Assembly (NCBI GenBank): GCA_028023455.1
Contig: JAQFVV010000185.1
Location: 1,439,239-1,503,238 of the forward strand
Origin: Epiperipatus broadwayi
Lineage: Eukaryota > Onychophora > Udeonychophora > Euonychophora > Peripatidae
Direction: 5' to 3'
DNA length: 64,000 bases
A program made the translations under genes and the position numbers. The notes under the pieces were generated by a model. It worked only from the letters and a program-made list of their open reading frames with translations, was not told where the DNA came from and did not search any database. This document shows positions 13,181-24,499 of this stretch, piece after piece (position 1 is the stretch's first letter; each line of letters begins with the position of its first letter).

Positions 13181-14165
13181 TACACACATAATGTACATTT
13201 TATTTATACATATAATAAAATATACATTGGAAAAAATTTCCAGTATTTGTATATATATTTTTACCTTTTTTATATATCACAAAGAAAAAAATCTGTATAT
13301 TTTGTTTTGTTTTATCTATCTAGAAAGCTAAACAAGTGAAAATTAAGTTTTGTTTTTTATTATCTTGTAAAAGAATAATTAATTAAAATGGAATAAATTT
13401 ATCAGAGTATTTTTTTAAATTATCGTTTATATAGTATTTTCTTTTGTAAAAGAGAGAGAGAAAAAAGTTTTTTCTCATATCAAAGATAGAAATTGGAAAA
13501 ATATATTTTTTATTTCTTTTTGTGTGTGTGTGTATGTACTGATTAAGAATTTTATTTTATTACTTAATTAAAAGATTTATCTAGGGATTTAATTAGAAAA
13601 AAAAAGTAGTGATGAGAAAAATAAGCTAACAATAATTTCTTTTTATGTGTAATAATATAAATTAAGTCTTAAAACTAAAATTTTAATTCATGGATGATTT
13701 TATTTTTTTTAGTAGTGAGAGATAAAGGTAAGGTATAACGGTGGAACTGTAGAATTGAAATGAAAGTTTAGGCTGGAAGTTAGACTTTGGATTGCTGGGG
13801 AGAGCTGCACAACCATATATTATTACTAAGTTAGCAATCTCTTGCAAGAAATAAATGTTTTTATTGTGTGTATTACCAATTCTTGCCTTATCAGAATGCT
13901 GTTTTCTAGAATAGGTAAGGAAAGCCAAATGAAGTAGAAGAAATCAATTTAGTACACTAGTTTTTCCTTTCATGAATATGTAAGCCTGTACATAATTACT
14001 CAGTTCAATGCCTTCCTAATGGAATAAATGATGCTGGAAAATAGATGAAGGAATCTGAATTTTTGTGCCTAAGGTTCACACATAAAAAGCATGCTGGAAG
14101 TTTTAAACAGTCTTTTTTTAAAAAAAAAAAGAAGAGAAAAATAAAGAAGTAAAGAAGTCTTATAA
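13181..14165. other. AT-rich stretch with no recognised gene
   Basis: No transposon protein or RNA motif seen. The 81-codon minus frame at 13683-13928 has mixed composition, but I recognise nothing in it and no exon boundary stands out. Confidence 0.4.
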
Positions 14166-14169
14166 CAGA

Positions 14170-14400
14170 TTAAAATATAAACCGAGCACTTATTATATAT
14201 ATATGTGAGAAATAATAAGTTGGACCAACTGATGAGGGAAGGTTCAGAACAAAGTACATATCCTGGAGATCATTTATCTTTTCCGCATCGTGTGTATCGG
14301 TTATATAAGATGGAGTGAATGACTAAAGGTAGCGTGAAAGTCTGGTTCCAAATTTTTTCTAATTACATCTAACTTAAACGTATATATAATATATTGGTAT
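14170..14400 (+). mobile_element. Family C repeat, copy 2 (3' half)
   Basis: Starts at 'GAGCACTTATTATATATATATG' and runs through 'GGACCAACTGATGAGGG', 'GATCATTTATCTTTTCC' and 'GAAAGTCTGGTTCC', matching the copies at 12.7, 27.5 and 37.7 kb. The hammerhead-like CTGATGA is intact here, but the second core box reads CAAA. Confidence 0.55.
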
Positions 14401-16240
14401 TGAAAATTTATAATGTATATATTTATAATAAAAAATGTGGGTTAGAAATATTCACTTATATGGTGTACAAGGTCCTCTAGTCGATCCAGTTCTGGCACTT
14501 CGTTCACTCGAATTGCTTACGAACTCTTGAACAATAAAGACTTTCGGTTTATTTTTGTTTTATTTTTATTTATAATGATTTGTTTTTATAAAAGCATGAC
14601 AATTTTATTACCTAAACTCATCTCCAATGCAAAACAGCTTGTACTTTTAAGATAATGGAGAAGAGATGTATTATAATGATTAATAATCAATCCTAAAACA
14701 AAATCAATTTTTTAAGTTCCTTAGAGATAATTCTTTTCACTTGAGAGCCTCCTCTCGAATCATGCTGTGCTTTTTAATAAACTACATGTTATTTTCAGAA
14801 ACTTAATAATTTAAAAAGATAGAAAGTATTTAAACTAGACACACACACACATACATGAAGATGATAAAATAGCAGCAATCTCTCTTTTATTATAAAATTT
14901 TATATATAAATCGTTTACCACTCTGCAATTTTTATATAGCTTTCGCCAATAATAAGTGTATTTCAGTTAAAATTAAAAACTTTTAAAAAAATTGCCATTA
15001 ACAAATATAAATAAAAAATACTTGCAGTTTAACCATGATTTCCAAATGTCATCTTAATATTCACTACAGAAATCATATTGTATCTTCTTTGTATCCTGAG
15101 ATCCCAGTTGTGAGACTACAATTCAATTAAAGAGAAAGATTCAACCTTTGTCTGGTTATGAGAAGATTGTGGAAGATGGTTTTTAACTCCTTCAACTTTA
15201 TATTTTAATCATGCTTCAACCTATCTCAACCCTCAAAGTCAATTCATTTTTCAAAATTATGGATCTGATTTGCAAACTTCTGTTACCTCTAACATAAATA
15301 GCGAAAGGTTATTCATTTTACCATACGATCAGTTATATATCTCTCATACCTCTGTCAATAGATAATCGTAAAAATAAATTCTTTTTATAACAACTGTATG
15401 CTGAGAACTTATATATACAAATTTTCTCATCATCAAGATTTTATTAGATATTATGAAAGTCATTATTTTTTGATGCGTATGTATAAATTAACATTAGATA
15501 AGAAATTATGTTTCCTTACGTTATATATTTTTTATTGTTCTCGATAAAAAAAAATAGAAGCAAAAACAATTAAAAAAATACTATTAAAGTAGCACTGCAA
15601 TTTTTTAAAATGATGAATATAGTCTATATATTTTATATTATAAAATCAATATCAATTACTATATCCATTTCTGTTAGATTACATTAATAAAAATAATTGG
15701 ATAATTAGTCACTTGGGAAGCCACATAACTTTCAAATACTGGAAGTGTAACAAACTATTAAAGCTATTACTCTACAACTGCACTAAACCAAACAGAGTTT
15801 AGATCTCATTCATTTACATAATAAATACAGTTAAGTTTATCATTTTATTGTTTTTCAATGATAGCTGTACATGCACAAATACATATAAAGTGAGGGAAAA
15901 TAGCTTATAGTTTAACTATAATATCAATATAAGGATACTTTATAAGTTATTAAGATAGAAGTTGATGGTAGCCAATAGATATTCAATGACAACCTTTTAT
16001 TTAGGTGATAAACTACATGTCATTATAAGAGAAGTAAGATTACATGAATTGAAAAGAGCTATTTAATTGTAAATTTGACATATTTTGTGAAATTAAAAGA
16101 AAAGATAATTAATCTAAAATAAAGATGTATGCTTACTATAAAGAACAAATATTAAAAGTAGAATAGAAGTCAACATAAATAAAAAGTAGGAAAACAATAT
16201 TGAAAAAAAATGATACTATATCAGACAGTGTGCCAATTAT
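14401..16240. other. AT-rich stretch with no recognised gene
   Basis: I looked on both strands for RT, transposase or tRNA signals and saw none. Scattered poly-A/T and short CA runs only. Confidence 0.4.
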
Positions 16241-17982
16241 TTAGTATTCAAATTAATGAAAGCCATCATATGCAGATATGCATGAAATTTTTTTTTGATC
16301 TGATCAATTGACATTTTAAAGTAGATAAATTTGGTTATGTTAAGCAGAAATGTAAGATATCATAAACATGTGGCATTCATAGAAAAAGAAAACTATATTA
16401 TTAATTCTTTTTTGGAAAAAATAGTAAACATAAATTGACATGTAAGCATTTCAATGAAGGTATAGAATAATTGTATTTCATTAACAAAAAATGTGTATTC
16501 AAGATTGTAATGTTCTTAGTAGATTCAAAACAAGAAGCAATAAATGATTAATGATATATAAGAAATATATTAATGCAAAACTAGAGAGATGAAAACTATT
16601 AACAAAAATAACATTAGTAGTTGTTATTTCCAATTTTCAGAAACAAACCAATAAATTTAATTTAGAATTATCTTATTTCAAAATATTATGTGACTTTGAT
16701 AATGGATCAGACTTAATTGCTGTCAATAGATAGATAACTTATACTCTACTAAGATTAACAAATAAAAATATCAGTAAATTTTTAACTCAAATAAGGCAAA
16801 GATTAAGTAAATGAAAGAAAAAACTATATAAAAGTGATTTGTTAAGAAGAATCAAATATTTGAAGTTTTATATGATGCTAGAAAAAGAATTATTAATTAT
16901 ATAAGCAAATATTACTGTGAATTTGGAAAAAGCTGTAAAATAACATAAATGTTTTATAAATATAAAACAACATCTTGATATGGGAAAGAAAATTATTGTA
17001 GACATTAAAAAAATGGAACAATTATTAAAAAAGGTAATGACATCATAATGTGTGTAAAAAAATCTATAAAAAATATGTAGTAACAAAAAAAAAGTAAAGT
17101 AATATCTATAGTTATTAATTACATCATCTGAATTGACCAATATTTTAAATGAAGGCATATGTAATTATTTTTATGAAAAATAAAAAATCTCCAGGAAATA
17201 ATGAAATTATAGTTAACAAATAAAAGTGAACATAATGATTGAAGGAATGCAATAGTAAAATAATAAAAATAGATTACAATTATAAACCTATCAATTAATC
17301 ATTTTCAGATCCATGCACGATCTTTATTAAAATATTTTGACCTCATCTATAATAAACTTTGGTTTAATCAATCAAAAGAAAACAAAATTGAATTTACAAA
17401 TAATTTTAACACAGTGCAATATATTCAAGAAAGGACTAATGAATAAGAGTTTATATAATGGCTTGGAATTGTAGATTATGAAAAGGTATTTGATAATATA
17501 AGCAGTGATTAAAGTATTGAATCATCAATATATCATTAGATTAAGTGCTAATATTTAGAAGTTTAAACAGGGTAATTCCATATCTTGGAAACTTTATCCA
17601 GAAGTTTTTTAACAAAATAAATATTTTGTGGATTATAATAGAAAAGTAAGACAGTAAAATACAATAAAGATTATTTAATTTATTTGTATTTTTTAGATGA
17701 TGTGATCGTTTTTGAAAATAAACTCCCAGAGTTGCAGAAAATGTTACAAGAGCTACAAGAAGAATGAAAAAAGTAGGACAAAAAATAAATACCAAAAAGC
17801 CTAAAAATAATCCTTAATGAATTTTTTCAAAAGAAGAAATTAAAGATTGATAATCATAAATTAAAAGCAACTAACCACTACAAATACCATAGTAAGATTA
17901 TTAATGCAGATGAAAACATATTAGATAAAACTAATAATAGAATTAAAAATGCATGGAATGCTTTTGTCAGAAATAAAGTAAT

Positions 17983-18284
17983 TAAAACAGGCAAAACTCA
18001 CTATACATATCACCACACACAGCAAGCTAGAGTAATCAATGGATGACAGAAATCTTGTGCATAAAATCCCCATCTAGTGAAGGCTTCTCACTGATGAAAG
18101 CAATAATCCAGAAACTAGTTTGGGGATATTGGATGAGTAGGGCCTAGATGGGATTTTATGCACAAGCTTTCTAGCATCCATTGATTGCTCTAACTTGCTG
18201 TGTGTGGTGATACATATAGTGAGTTTTGCCTGTTTTAACAACAGTTATACACAAGCATAAGAAGTGGTGGTCATGTGATGTTCA
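17983..18284. mobile_element. Family A foldback inserted in the LINE
   Basis: The left arm (17983-18080) is the near-perfect inverse of the right arm (18130-18240), which runs back to 'TTTTGCCTGTTTTAA'. The short loop carries a plus-strand hammerhead core. The insertion splits the LINE coding region, so it is younger than the LINE copy. Confidence 0.75.
18085..18126 (+). ncRNA. Hammerhead core in family A foldback loop
   Basis: CTGATGA (18091-18097) and GAAA (18111-18114) are both intact. Stem I pairs TTCTCA with TGGGGA (six pairs, two of them G-U). Stem III is only AC/GT. Stem II, GGC/GCC in the consensus, is degraded here, so activity is doubtful. Confidence 0.6.
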
Positions 18285-18910
18285 TTGGCTTAAAATAAAG
18301 TAATATTTAAATAAATATGCTTAGGAGTTTGAAGGATAAGTTTATATATGTATCCCAGATTTTACTTATGGATTTGAAATTTGAATACTTAACAAAAAAA
18401 AAAACAAAACAGATAATATAGAGTTTAAAACAGGCAATTCAGTGTTAACAGTTATATTATGAATAAAAAGGAGATATAAAATGAAATTTATAGAAAAGAA
18501 ATGACTACAACTGACAACATTAAAAGCATTAAGAGATTGTAATGTAACTGAGGTGAATGGCAGAGTAAGAAGTTTTCTAATATGTTGTGGAGTAGGGAGG
18601 CTAGGGTTTCAAAAATCTGAATTAAATTTGGAGAGATCATGATAATGTTGACAGAAATAGGCAAAAAGCATCGTTAGTGTATGTAATTAATATATATTTT
18701 ATAAGGAATAGATTGATATCACCAAAATTAATAATGTATAAATGCTTTAGCTAACTTAAGAAAGAAAAACTGTTATTTTTCTAATTTAACATGTGAATAT
18801 AAAACTTATAAGTATAAAATGTAAACATCAATTAGATTATATACTAAATTAAAGGAAATTTAAAATTACTTTAAATAAGTTTATATGGCCACTATAATTT
18901 ACATGAAGAT

Positions 18911-19384
18911 TAAAACAGACAAAAGTCTCCATACAGTAGTGCCACTCAGTGCAAGCCAGAATAATCAATGGATGCCAGAAGGCTTGTCATAAAATCCATA
19001 TCTAGTGCCTACTCATTCAATATCCCCAGACCAGTTTCTGGCTTGTGACCTTAATCAGTGAGAAGCCTTGTATCTGAAAGCACTGTATGTAGATGGGTTT
19101 GTAGTTAAGTTGAGATAAACAGTGGCTGCTGTAGGGTTACAATATAACCTAAGACCTAAGTGCAATGCTCTCAGATACAAGGCTCGTCACTGATGAAGGC
19201 TACAAGCCAAAATTAGTATGAGGATATTGGATGAGTAGGCACTAGATAGGGATTTTATGCACAAGTCTTCTAGCACCCATTGATTACTTTGGCTTTCACT
19301 GAGTGGCACTACTATATGGATAGTTTTGTTTGTTTTAATTACAGTTATGAGCAAGCATTAGAAGTGGTGATCATGTCACATGAA
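18911..19384. mobile_element. Family A foldback with two opposed hammerhead relics
   Basis: Arms 18911-19075 and 19165-19340 are inverted copies. A minus hammerhead relic lies at 19023-19064 (core CTGATTA, GAAA kept) and a plus relic at 19184-19225 (core CTGATGA, second box lost). The end 'GTGGTGATCATGTCACATG' matches the outer end of other family A copies. Confidence 0.7.
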
Positions 19385-20139
<755 letters not shown>

Positions 20140-20479
20140 TTTATGTATTATAGACTTATGTGCAAAAAGCATAGTAAACAAACATAGATCTTAATTGTTT
20201 TTTCATCTGAAAATTATTTTTCTTTTGTAAAATTTTGAGTTTTGATTAATAGACGTTTTTGTTTATATATATTTTAAAGTAATTTTATTTTAGTTTTTCT
20301 GTATAAATTTACATAATTATTAACCGAATATTATTTTCAGCTTTTCTTAATTTTAATGCGTAAGAAAAAGAATAAAGATGATTACTTAGACATAAAAGGA
20401 AAGAAATATAATAACCAATATGTCTGTTATGAAAATAAAAATAGTAAATCAGAATTCAGATTTAATTTTAACAAACACA

Positions 20480-21344
20480 CAGACAATATGTATATTTATA
20501 TTTTGATATAAGTATTGAATGCCTTTAGAAAAAAAATAATTATATTTAAAAATTTCTTATACATGTAACTGTTAGTAATAGTGCATAGATTAGTATACAT
20601 ACAACGTGTCAAAAGGTATTATTATTTTCTCTTATTCAATAATTGCTGGCCTGATTTGTGACAGTACTAGCATGGGATTGAAACCTGGTCTCTTAGATTC
20701 TTAAAATTTAAGTAGATCTCTAAGCAACTGAGCCATCATGCCAAAGACAACAGTCAATAGAAAGTTTGTATACTTACCTATGATGTTCCTCCTGATTTCT
20801 CCACTTTTTCCTAAGAGAAAAGTTGATTAGTGATTTCCATACATTATGTATAGTCATATTAGTTTGGCTTATAAAGTGGATTGGGATTGTCATGTGGGCA
20901 GCTTCTTTAAATTTTGTTCTTTGTAAATTTCTTCTCTATCTAATATTTTTCTATTTGAACATATGTTCTTTGGTGGATACATGGTTTGCTACCTTAGATA
21001 CATCTATCTTCTAATCATCAATTTGCCATTTTATAATAACTTTTCAAAAGAGTGCCTGGTCTCACCAATATAGATTTTCCCACTTATACAGTATTTCATA
21101 GATTCAGGTTTTGTTTTCAGCATTTCAAATTTAGGCTTTGTAGATGTTAGAATTCCTTGTTGGTATAGCTCGGGAATGATATGTTTGATGTTATACTGAT
21201 TGCATATTTTTCTCAATTTGTCTGCTATCTTGGTATGTATGGATACACTGTTTTGTTTTGAATTGCTATCTTGGTATGTATGGATACACTACCATACCAA
21301 TAATTGTTTTTTCTTTTGATTGTTCTTTTTGATATCTATTTAAG
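20480..21344 (-). pseudogene. Penelope-like element, GIY-YIG end and 3' tail
   Basis: Minus strand, 5'-truncated. At 21031-21216 the frame reads a PLE linker and GIY-YIG: 'LTSTKPKFEMLKTKPES' followed by 'YCISGKIYIGETRHSFEKL', with the YIGET signature intact. Downstream (20750-21030) is an untranslated region, then a tRNA-like block (20640-20745), then a tail ending near 20480. Three other elements share the same order of blocks and a fourth shares its distal part. A 28-bp segment is tandemly duplicated near 21214-21290. It abuts a family A repeat at 21345. Confidence 0.75.
20640..20745 (-). other. tRNA-like block in PLE 3' tail (copy 1)
   Basis: The minus strand gives an A-box match 'TGGCTCAGTTGC' (20724-20735) and a B-box match 'GGTTTCAATCC' (20675-20685), about 40 bp apart. 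This looks like a tRNA-derived pol III promoter with a long variable region. It lies downstream of the GIY-YIG coding end, not alone as a SINE would. Confidence 0.6.
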
Positions 21345-21461
21345 GTTTTAAAACAGGCAAAACTCTCCATCCAGTAATGCTTCACAGTGCAAGCCAGAGT
21401 AATTAATGGATTCCAGAAGTCTTGTGCATGAAATCTCTATCTAGTGCCTACTCATCCAATA

Positions 21462-21503
21462 TCCCCAGACTAGTTTCTGGCTTGTGGCCTTGATCAGTGG
21501 GGA
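21462..21503 (-). ncRNA. Hammerhead relic, family A
   Basis: Minus strand: stem I TCCCCA/TGGGGA (six perfect pairs), core CTGATCA (G8 changed to C), stem II GGC/GCC with loop CACAA, GAAA intact, stem III AC/GT, C17. Structurally the best-folded family A copy, but the G8 change should abolish or strongly reduce cleavage. Confidence 0.65.
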
Positions 21504-21800
21504 GCCTTAGAAATTAGAGCATTGCATCTAGATCTTAGGATCTAATGTAACCCTCCAGTAGCCATCTTTTATCTCTACTTAACTACAAAACTATGAGAAT
21601 AAAATTGAAAACAAAATAATATTTTCAATCTAAGCTCATTAGCATATATAGTCATATAGGTCTGAACTCATGTCAGTTCTTAAATTTTGGTGTTTTTGGT
21701 TCTTTAATAACCATACCCATCACTATCCTGTTAAGCAGGATTGGTGTTAAACCACTAAACATAAAGAAGGCTTGTGCATAGAATCCCTATGCAGTGCCTA

Positions 21801-21842
21801 TCCCCAGACTAATATCTGGCTTGTGGCCTTCATCAGCGAGGA
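21801..21842 (-). ncRNA. Hammerhead relic, family A
   Basis: Core CTGATGA intact and stem II GGC/GCC intact, but GAAA has become GATA. Stem I pairs TCCTCG with TGGGGA through wobbles. Confidence 0.6.
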
Positions 21843-22218
21843 GACTTGCGTAAGATAGCATCGCACCTATATCTTAGGATCTAATCCAACCCTACAACAG
21901 CCACCTTTTATCTTTACTTAACTACAAAACTATGAGAATAAAATTGAAAACAATAATATTTTCAGTCTAAGCTCATTAATTTATATAGTCATATAGGTCT
22001 GAACTCAGTTCAGTATCCATGCATTTTGGTGTCCTTGGTTCTTTAATAATCATAGCCACCACTATCTTATTAGGCACAATTATATAAATATATGACTATA
22101 TAAGCTTAGATTGAAAATAATATTGTGTTTTCAATTTTATTCTCATAGTTTTGTAGTTAAGTAGAGATAAAAGGTAGCTGCTGGAAGCTTGCATTAGATC
22201 CAAAGATCTAGATGCAGC

Positions 22219-22260
22219 TCCTCACTAATGAAGGCCACAAGCCAGAAACTAGTCTGGGGA
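22219..22260 (+). ncRNA. Hammerhead relic, family A
   Basis: Stem I TCCTCA/TGGGGA, core CTAATGA (G5 to A), stem II GGC/GCC, GAAA, stem III AC/GT. One core substitution away from the family consensus. Confidence 0.62.
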
Positions 22261-22675
22261 TGTTGGATGAGTAGACACTAGATAGGTATTTTATCTACAA
22301 GCCTTCTGACATCCATTGATTACTCTGGCTTGCACTGAGTGACATTATCATATGGGGAGTTTTGCCTGTTTTAATAACAGTTTTGAGCAAGCATAAGAAA
22401 TGGTGATCATGTGATGTTTGGTAATTTGACACCAATCCGTCCTAATAGGAAAGTGGTGGTTATGGTTATTAAAAAGCCAAAGACATCAAGATGTATGAGT
22501 ACTGAACTGAGTTCAGACGTATATGAATATATAAGCTAATGAGCTTAGATTGAAAATATTATTGTATTTTTCAATTTTATTCTCATAGTTTTATAGTTAA
22601 GTAGAGATAAATGGTGGTGTCTGGAGGGTTGCAATAGATCCCAAATTCTAGGTGCAGTGCTCTCATATCTAAGAT

Positions 22676-22717
22676 TCTTCAGTGATGAAGGCCACAAGTG
22701 AGAAAATAGTCTGGGGA
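22676..22717 (+). ncRNA. Hammerhead relic, family A
   Basis: GAAA and stem I TCTTCA/TGGGGA are kept. The first core box is GTGATGA (C3 to G) and the 3' side of stem II is damaged. Confidence 0.5.
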
Positions 22718-22880
22718 TATTGGATGAGTAGGCACTAGATAGTGATTTTATGCATAAACCTTCTGGCATCGACTAATTACTCTAGATTGCACTGAGTGGC
22801 ATTACTGCATAACAAGTTTTGCCTGTTTTAACAACAGTATGAGTAAGGATAAGAAATGGTGAGCATGTGATGTTTACTGG

Positions 22881-23405
22881 CTTTCTTTAAAGTTTTCTTA
22901 TTAATAACTGATTGTTAACCATTTTTCATGAGTTTCTTCTATATTAATCTTTTTTTTCAAATTGCTGGTTTATGAATAAACTTCTTTTGCTCTGTTTCAT
23001 AGTGATAATATAACTCTATGTTTCATGATGCTGCTTGATTGGATATATAAGCTAAGTATTTTATTGTGTGTTTTTTTTTTTTTTATGTAAACAGAGGTTT
23101 TGATTTTGTGATGAGGGAGGCTTGTCACAAAAACATCTATGAATGCCAATTTTTCTTCTTGTTCTGATATTATTGTGAATTGAATTGAAGAGGTTAATTG
23201 TTGATGTAGTTCCAGAAGCCTTGTAGTAGTGCTCTACCATGTGGTTCTACAAAAAATATATCATCAATATAGCAAGCTAAACTTTAGGTCAATATGAAAT
23301 ATCCTTTATCACTATGGTTTCAAATTTTTCTATGTAGATATTGCCCGTCAGGAGTGACAATGGTGAACCATACCCACACATACAAGAAAATTTTTTAAAT
23401 TCAAT
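22881..23405 (-). pseudogene. Penelope-like RT fragment
   Basis: Minus-strand translation gives 'GSPLSLLTGNIYIEKFETI' at about 23310-23370, the PLE RT stretch before the catalytic box. Then comes 'ACYIDDIFFVEPHG' at about 23230-23275, a catalytic YIDD in the family context. Near 23120-23150 is the 'FIDVFV' segment that follows. Several frameshifts are present. Confidence 0.7.
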
Positions 23406-24350
23406 ACCAAAAAAATCCCAAAAATAAATTTTAAAAATATCATTAAAAAAAAAAATTTTTTTTTTAAAAAACAAGAGTTTAAAAAAAAAGTTGTATATAA
23501 ACAACTGATAAAAATGATTATCCATCAGTTGTTATTAGAACGTTTTAGACAACAAAAAATCATCAAAAGAAATAAAACAATTATTGGTACAGTAGTATAT
23601 CCTTACATACAAAATATAGCAGAAAAAAATGAAAATCTGCAATTAGTATAATAGCAGAACAGATTTCCAGAGCCATATCACAATACAATGGATTTTTATA
23701 GATACTCTCATACTTTTCAATTTTTTTTTATTTCATAAATAATTTCATATTCTGAAAAACAAAAACTGCATTTATGAAATACCATGTGGAATGTGGAAGA
23801 ATGTGTACTGGTGAGACCAGTGGCACCACTGAAAAGCAATTGCAAAAATACAAAAATATTGGATACAGAAAAAAATGTACAAAGATGGAAAGCTTCTCTC
23901 ATGACAATGGCAAACAACCCCACATTAATGTAGTGTGACTATCCATAATATATGAAAAACCAATAATCGACTTTGCTCTTAGGAAAAAGTTGAGAAATTA
24001 GCAGAAATCTCATAGATAAGTACATGAAACTTTTACTGACTGTTGTCTTTGACAGGATGATCAGTTGATAGGAATATTACCATAAAATTGAATATTGAAA
24101 AATCTAAGGCTCCTGATTTGATTCCCATGATGCAGATGAGCAACAACTGGAGAAGAGAGAATACTACCTCTCAATCATTGTGCATATACTAACCTGTATG
24201 TGCTATTCTTAACAGTTGAATGTATTTGACATATGTAAGTAAAGGTAAATTTTTCTGTTAAAGACATTCAATATTTTTTATTCGATAATAGTCATAGTCC
24301 AAAATACAAATATAACTGAAATACTAAGCATTCAGTATAGACCCAGTGCA
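23406..24350 (+). pseudogene. Penelope-like C-terminal fragment and 3' tail
   Basis: Plus strand, head-to-head with the preceding fragment. Linker sequence runs 23510-23700. A GIY-YIG lead-in follows at about 23765-23830, 'YEIPCGMWKNVYW..ET'-like with frame damage. The untranslated region and tRNA-like block (24050-24130) follow, then the same tail as at 26.95-27.18 kb. A poly-A/poly-T palindrome at 23440-23475 marks the inversion point. Confidence 0.65.
24050..24130 (+). other. tRNA-like block in PLE 3' tail (copy 2)
   Basis: A-box-like 'GATGATCAGTTGA' (24056-24068) and B-box-like 'GATTTGATTCC' (24115-24125), in the same position relative to GIY-YIG as in the neighbouring PLE copies. Confidence 0.5.
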
Positions 24351-24499
24351 AAATTAAACTTATATCATTATGAAAAATTATGTACTCAAGCTGAAAAAAA
24401 TAGCATTCACTAACTACTAATGTAAAGAGCTATAAATATGGGAACAAATTTCCTGAGAGCAATTAGCTTATCAATTGTTATGTATAGCTTCATTAATTG

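Larger units (their letters stand above)
16250..18720 (+). mobile_element. RTE-like LINE retrotransposon, decayed
   Basis: Broken frames give a consistent non-LTR series. At 16370-16570 there is an endonuclease C-terminal stretch ending in a 'FINKKCVFKIVMFLVDS' segment and a degraded 'DHR'-like region. 'NKKSPGNNEI' at 17180-17215 is the RT motif ahead of the palm. 'DYEKVFDNI' at about 17475-17500 is RT motif A. 'FLDDVIVFEN' at 17690-17720 stands at the catalytic 'ADD' box, with A changed to L. 'LQKMLQELQEE' comes next. 'DKTNNRIKNAWNAFVRNK' at 17925-17980 is the RTE-type C-terminal motif. The frame resumes after an insertion at 17983-18284, with 'DFTYGFEI' near 18355-18385. Endonuclease and RT together would mediate target-primed retrotransposition; this copy is dead. 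Confidence 0.75.
21345..22880. mobile_element. Family A cluster: two minus copies then two plus copies
   Basis: Minus copies run 21345-21765 and 21766-22076, then the sequence inverts into plus copies 22077-22430 and 22431-22880 (the landmark AGATTGAAAATA at 22108 and 22547 gives a 439-bp spacing). Each copy contains a hammerhead segment. The array lies between PLE fragments that face outward on both sides, which suggests family A supplies the terminal repeats of this PLE. Confidence 0.75.

Noticed and set aside
16868-17795. Two minus-strand open frames (16868-17158 and 17541-17795)
   Set aside because: Both are antisense to the RTE-like LINE coding region and have low-complexity hydrophobic translations.
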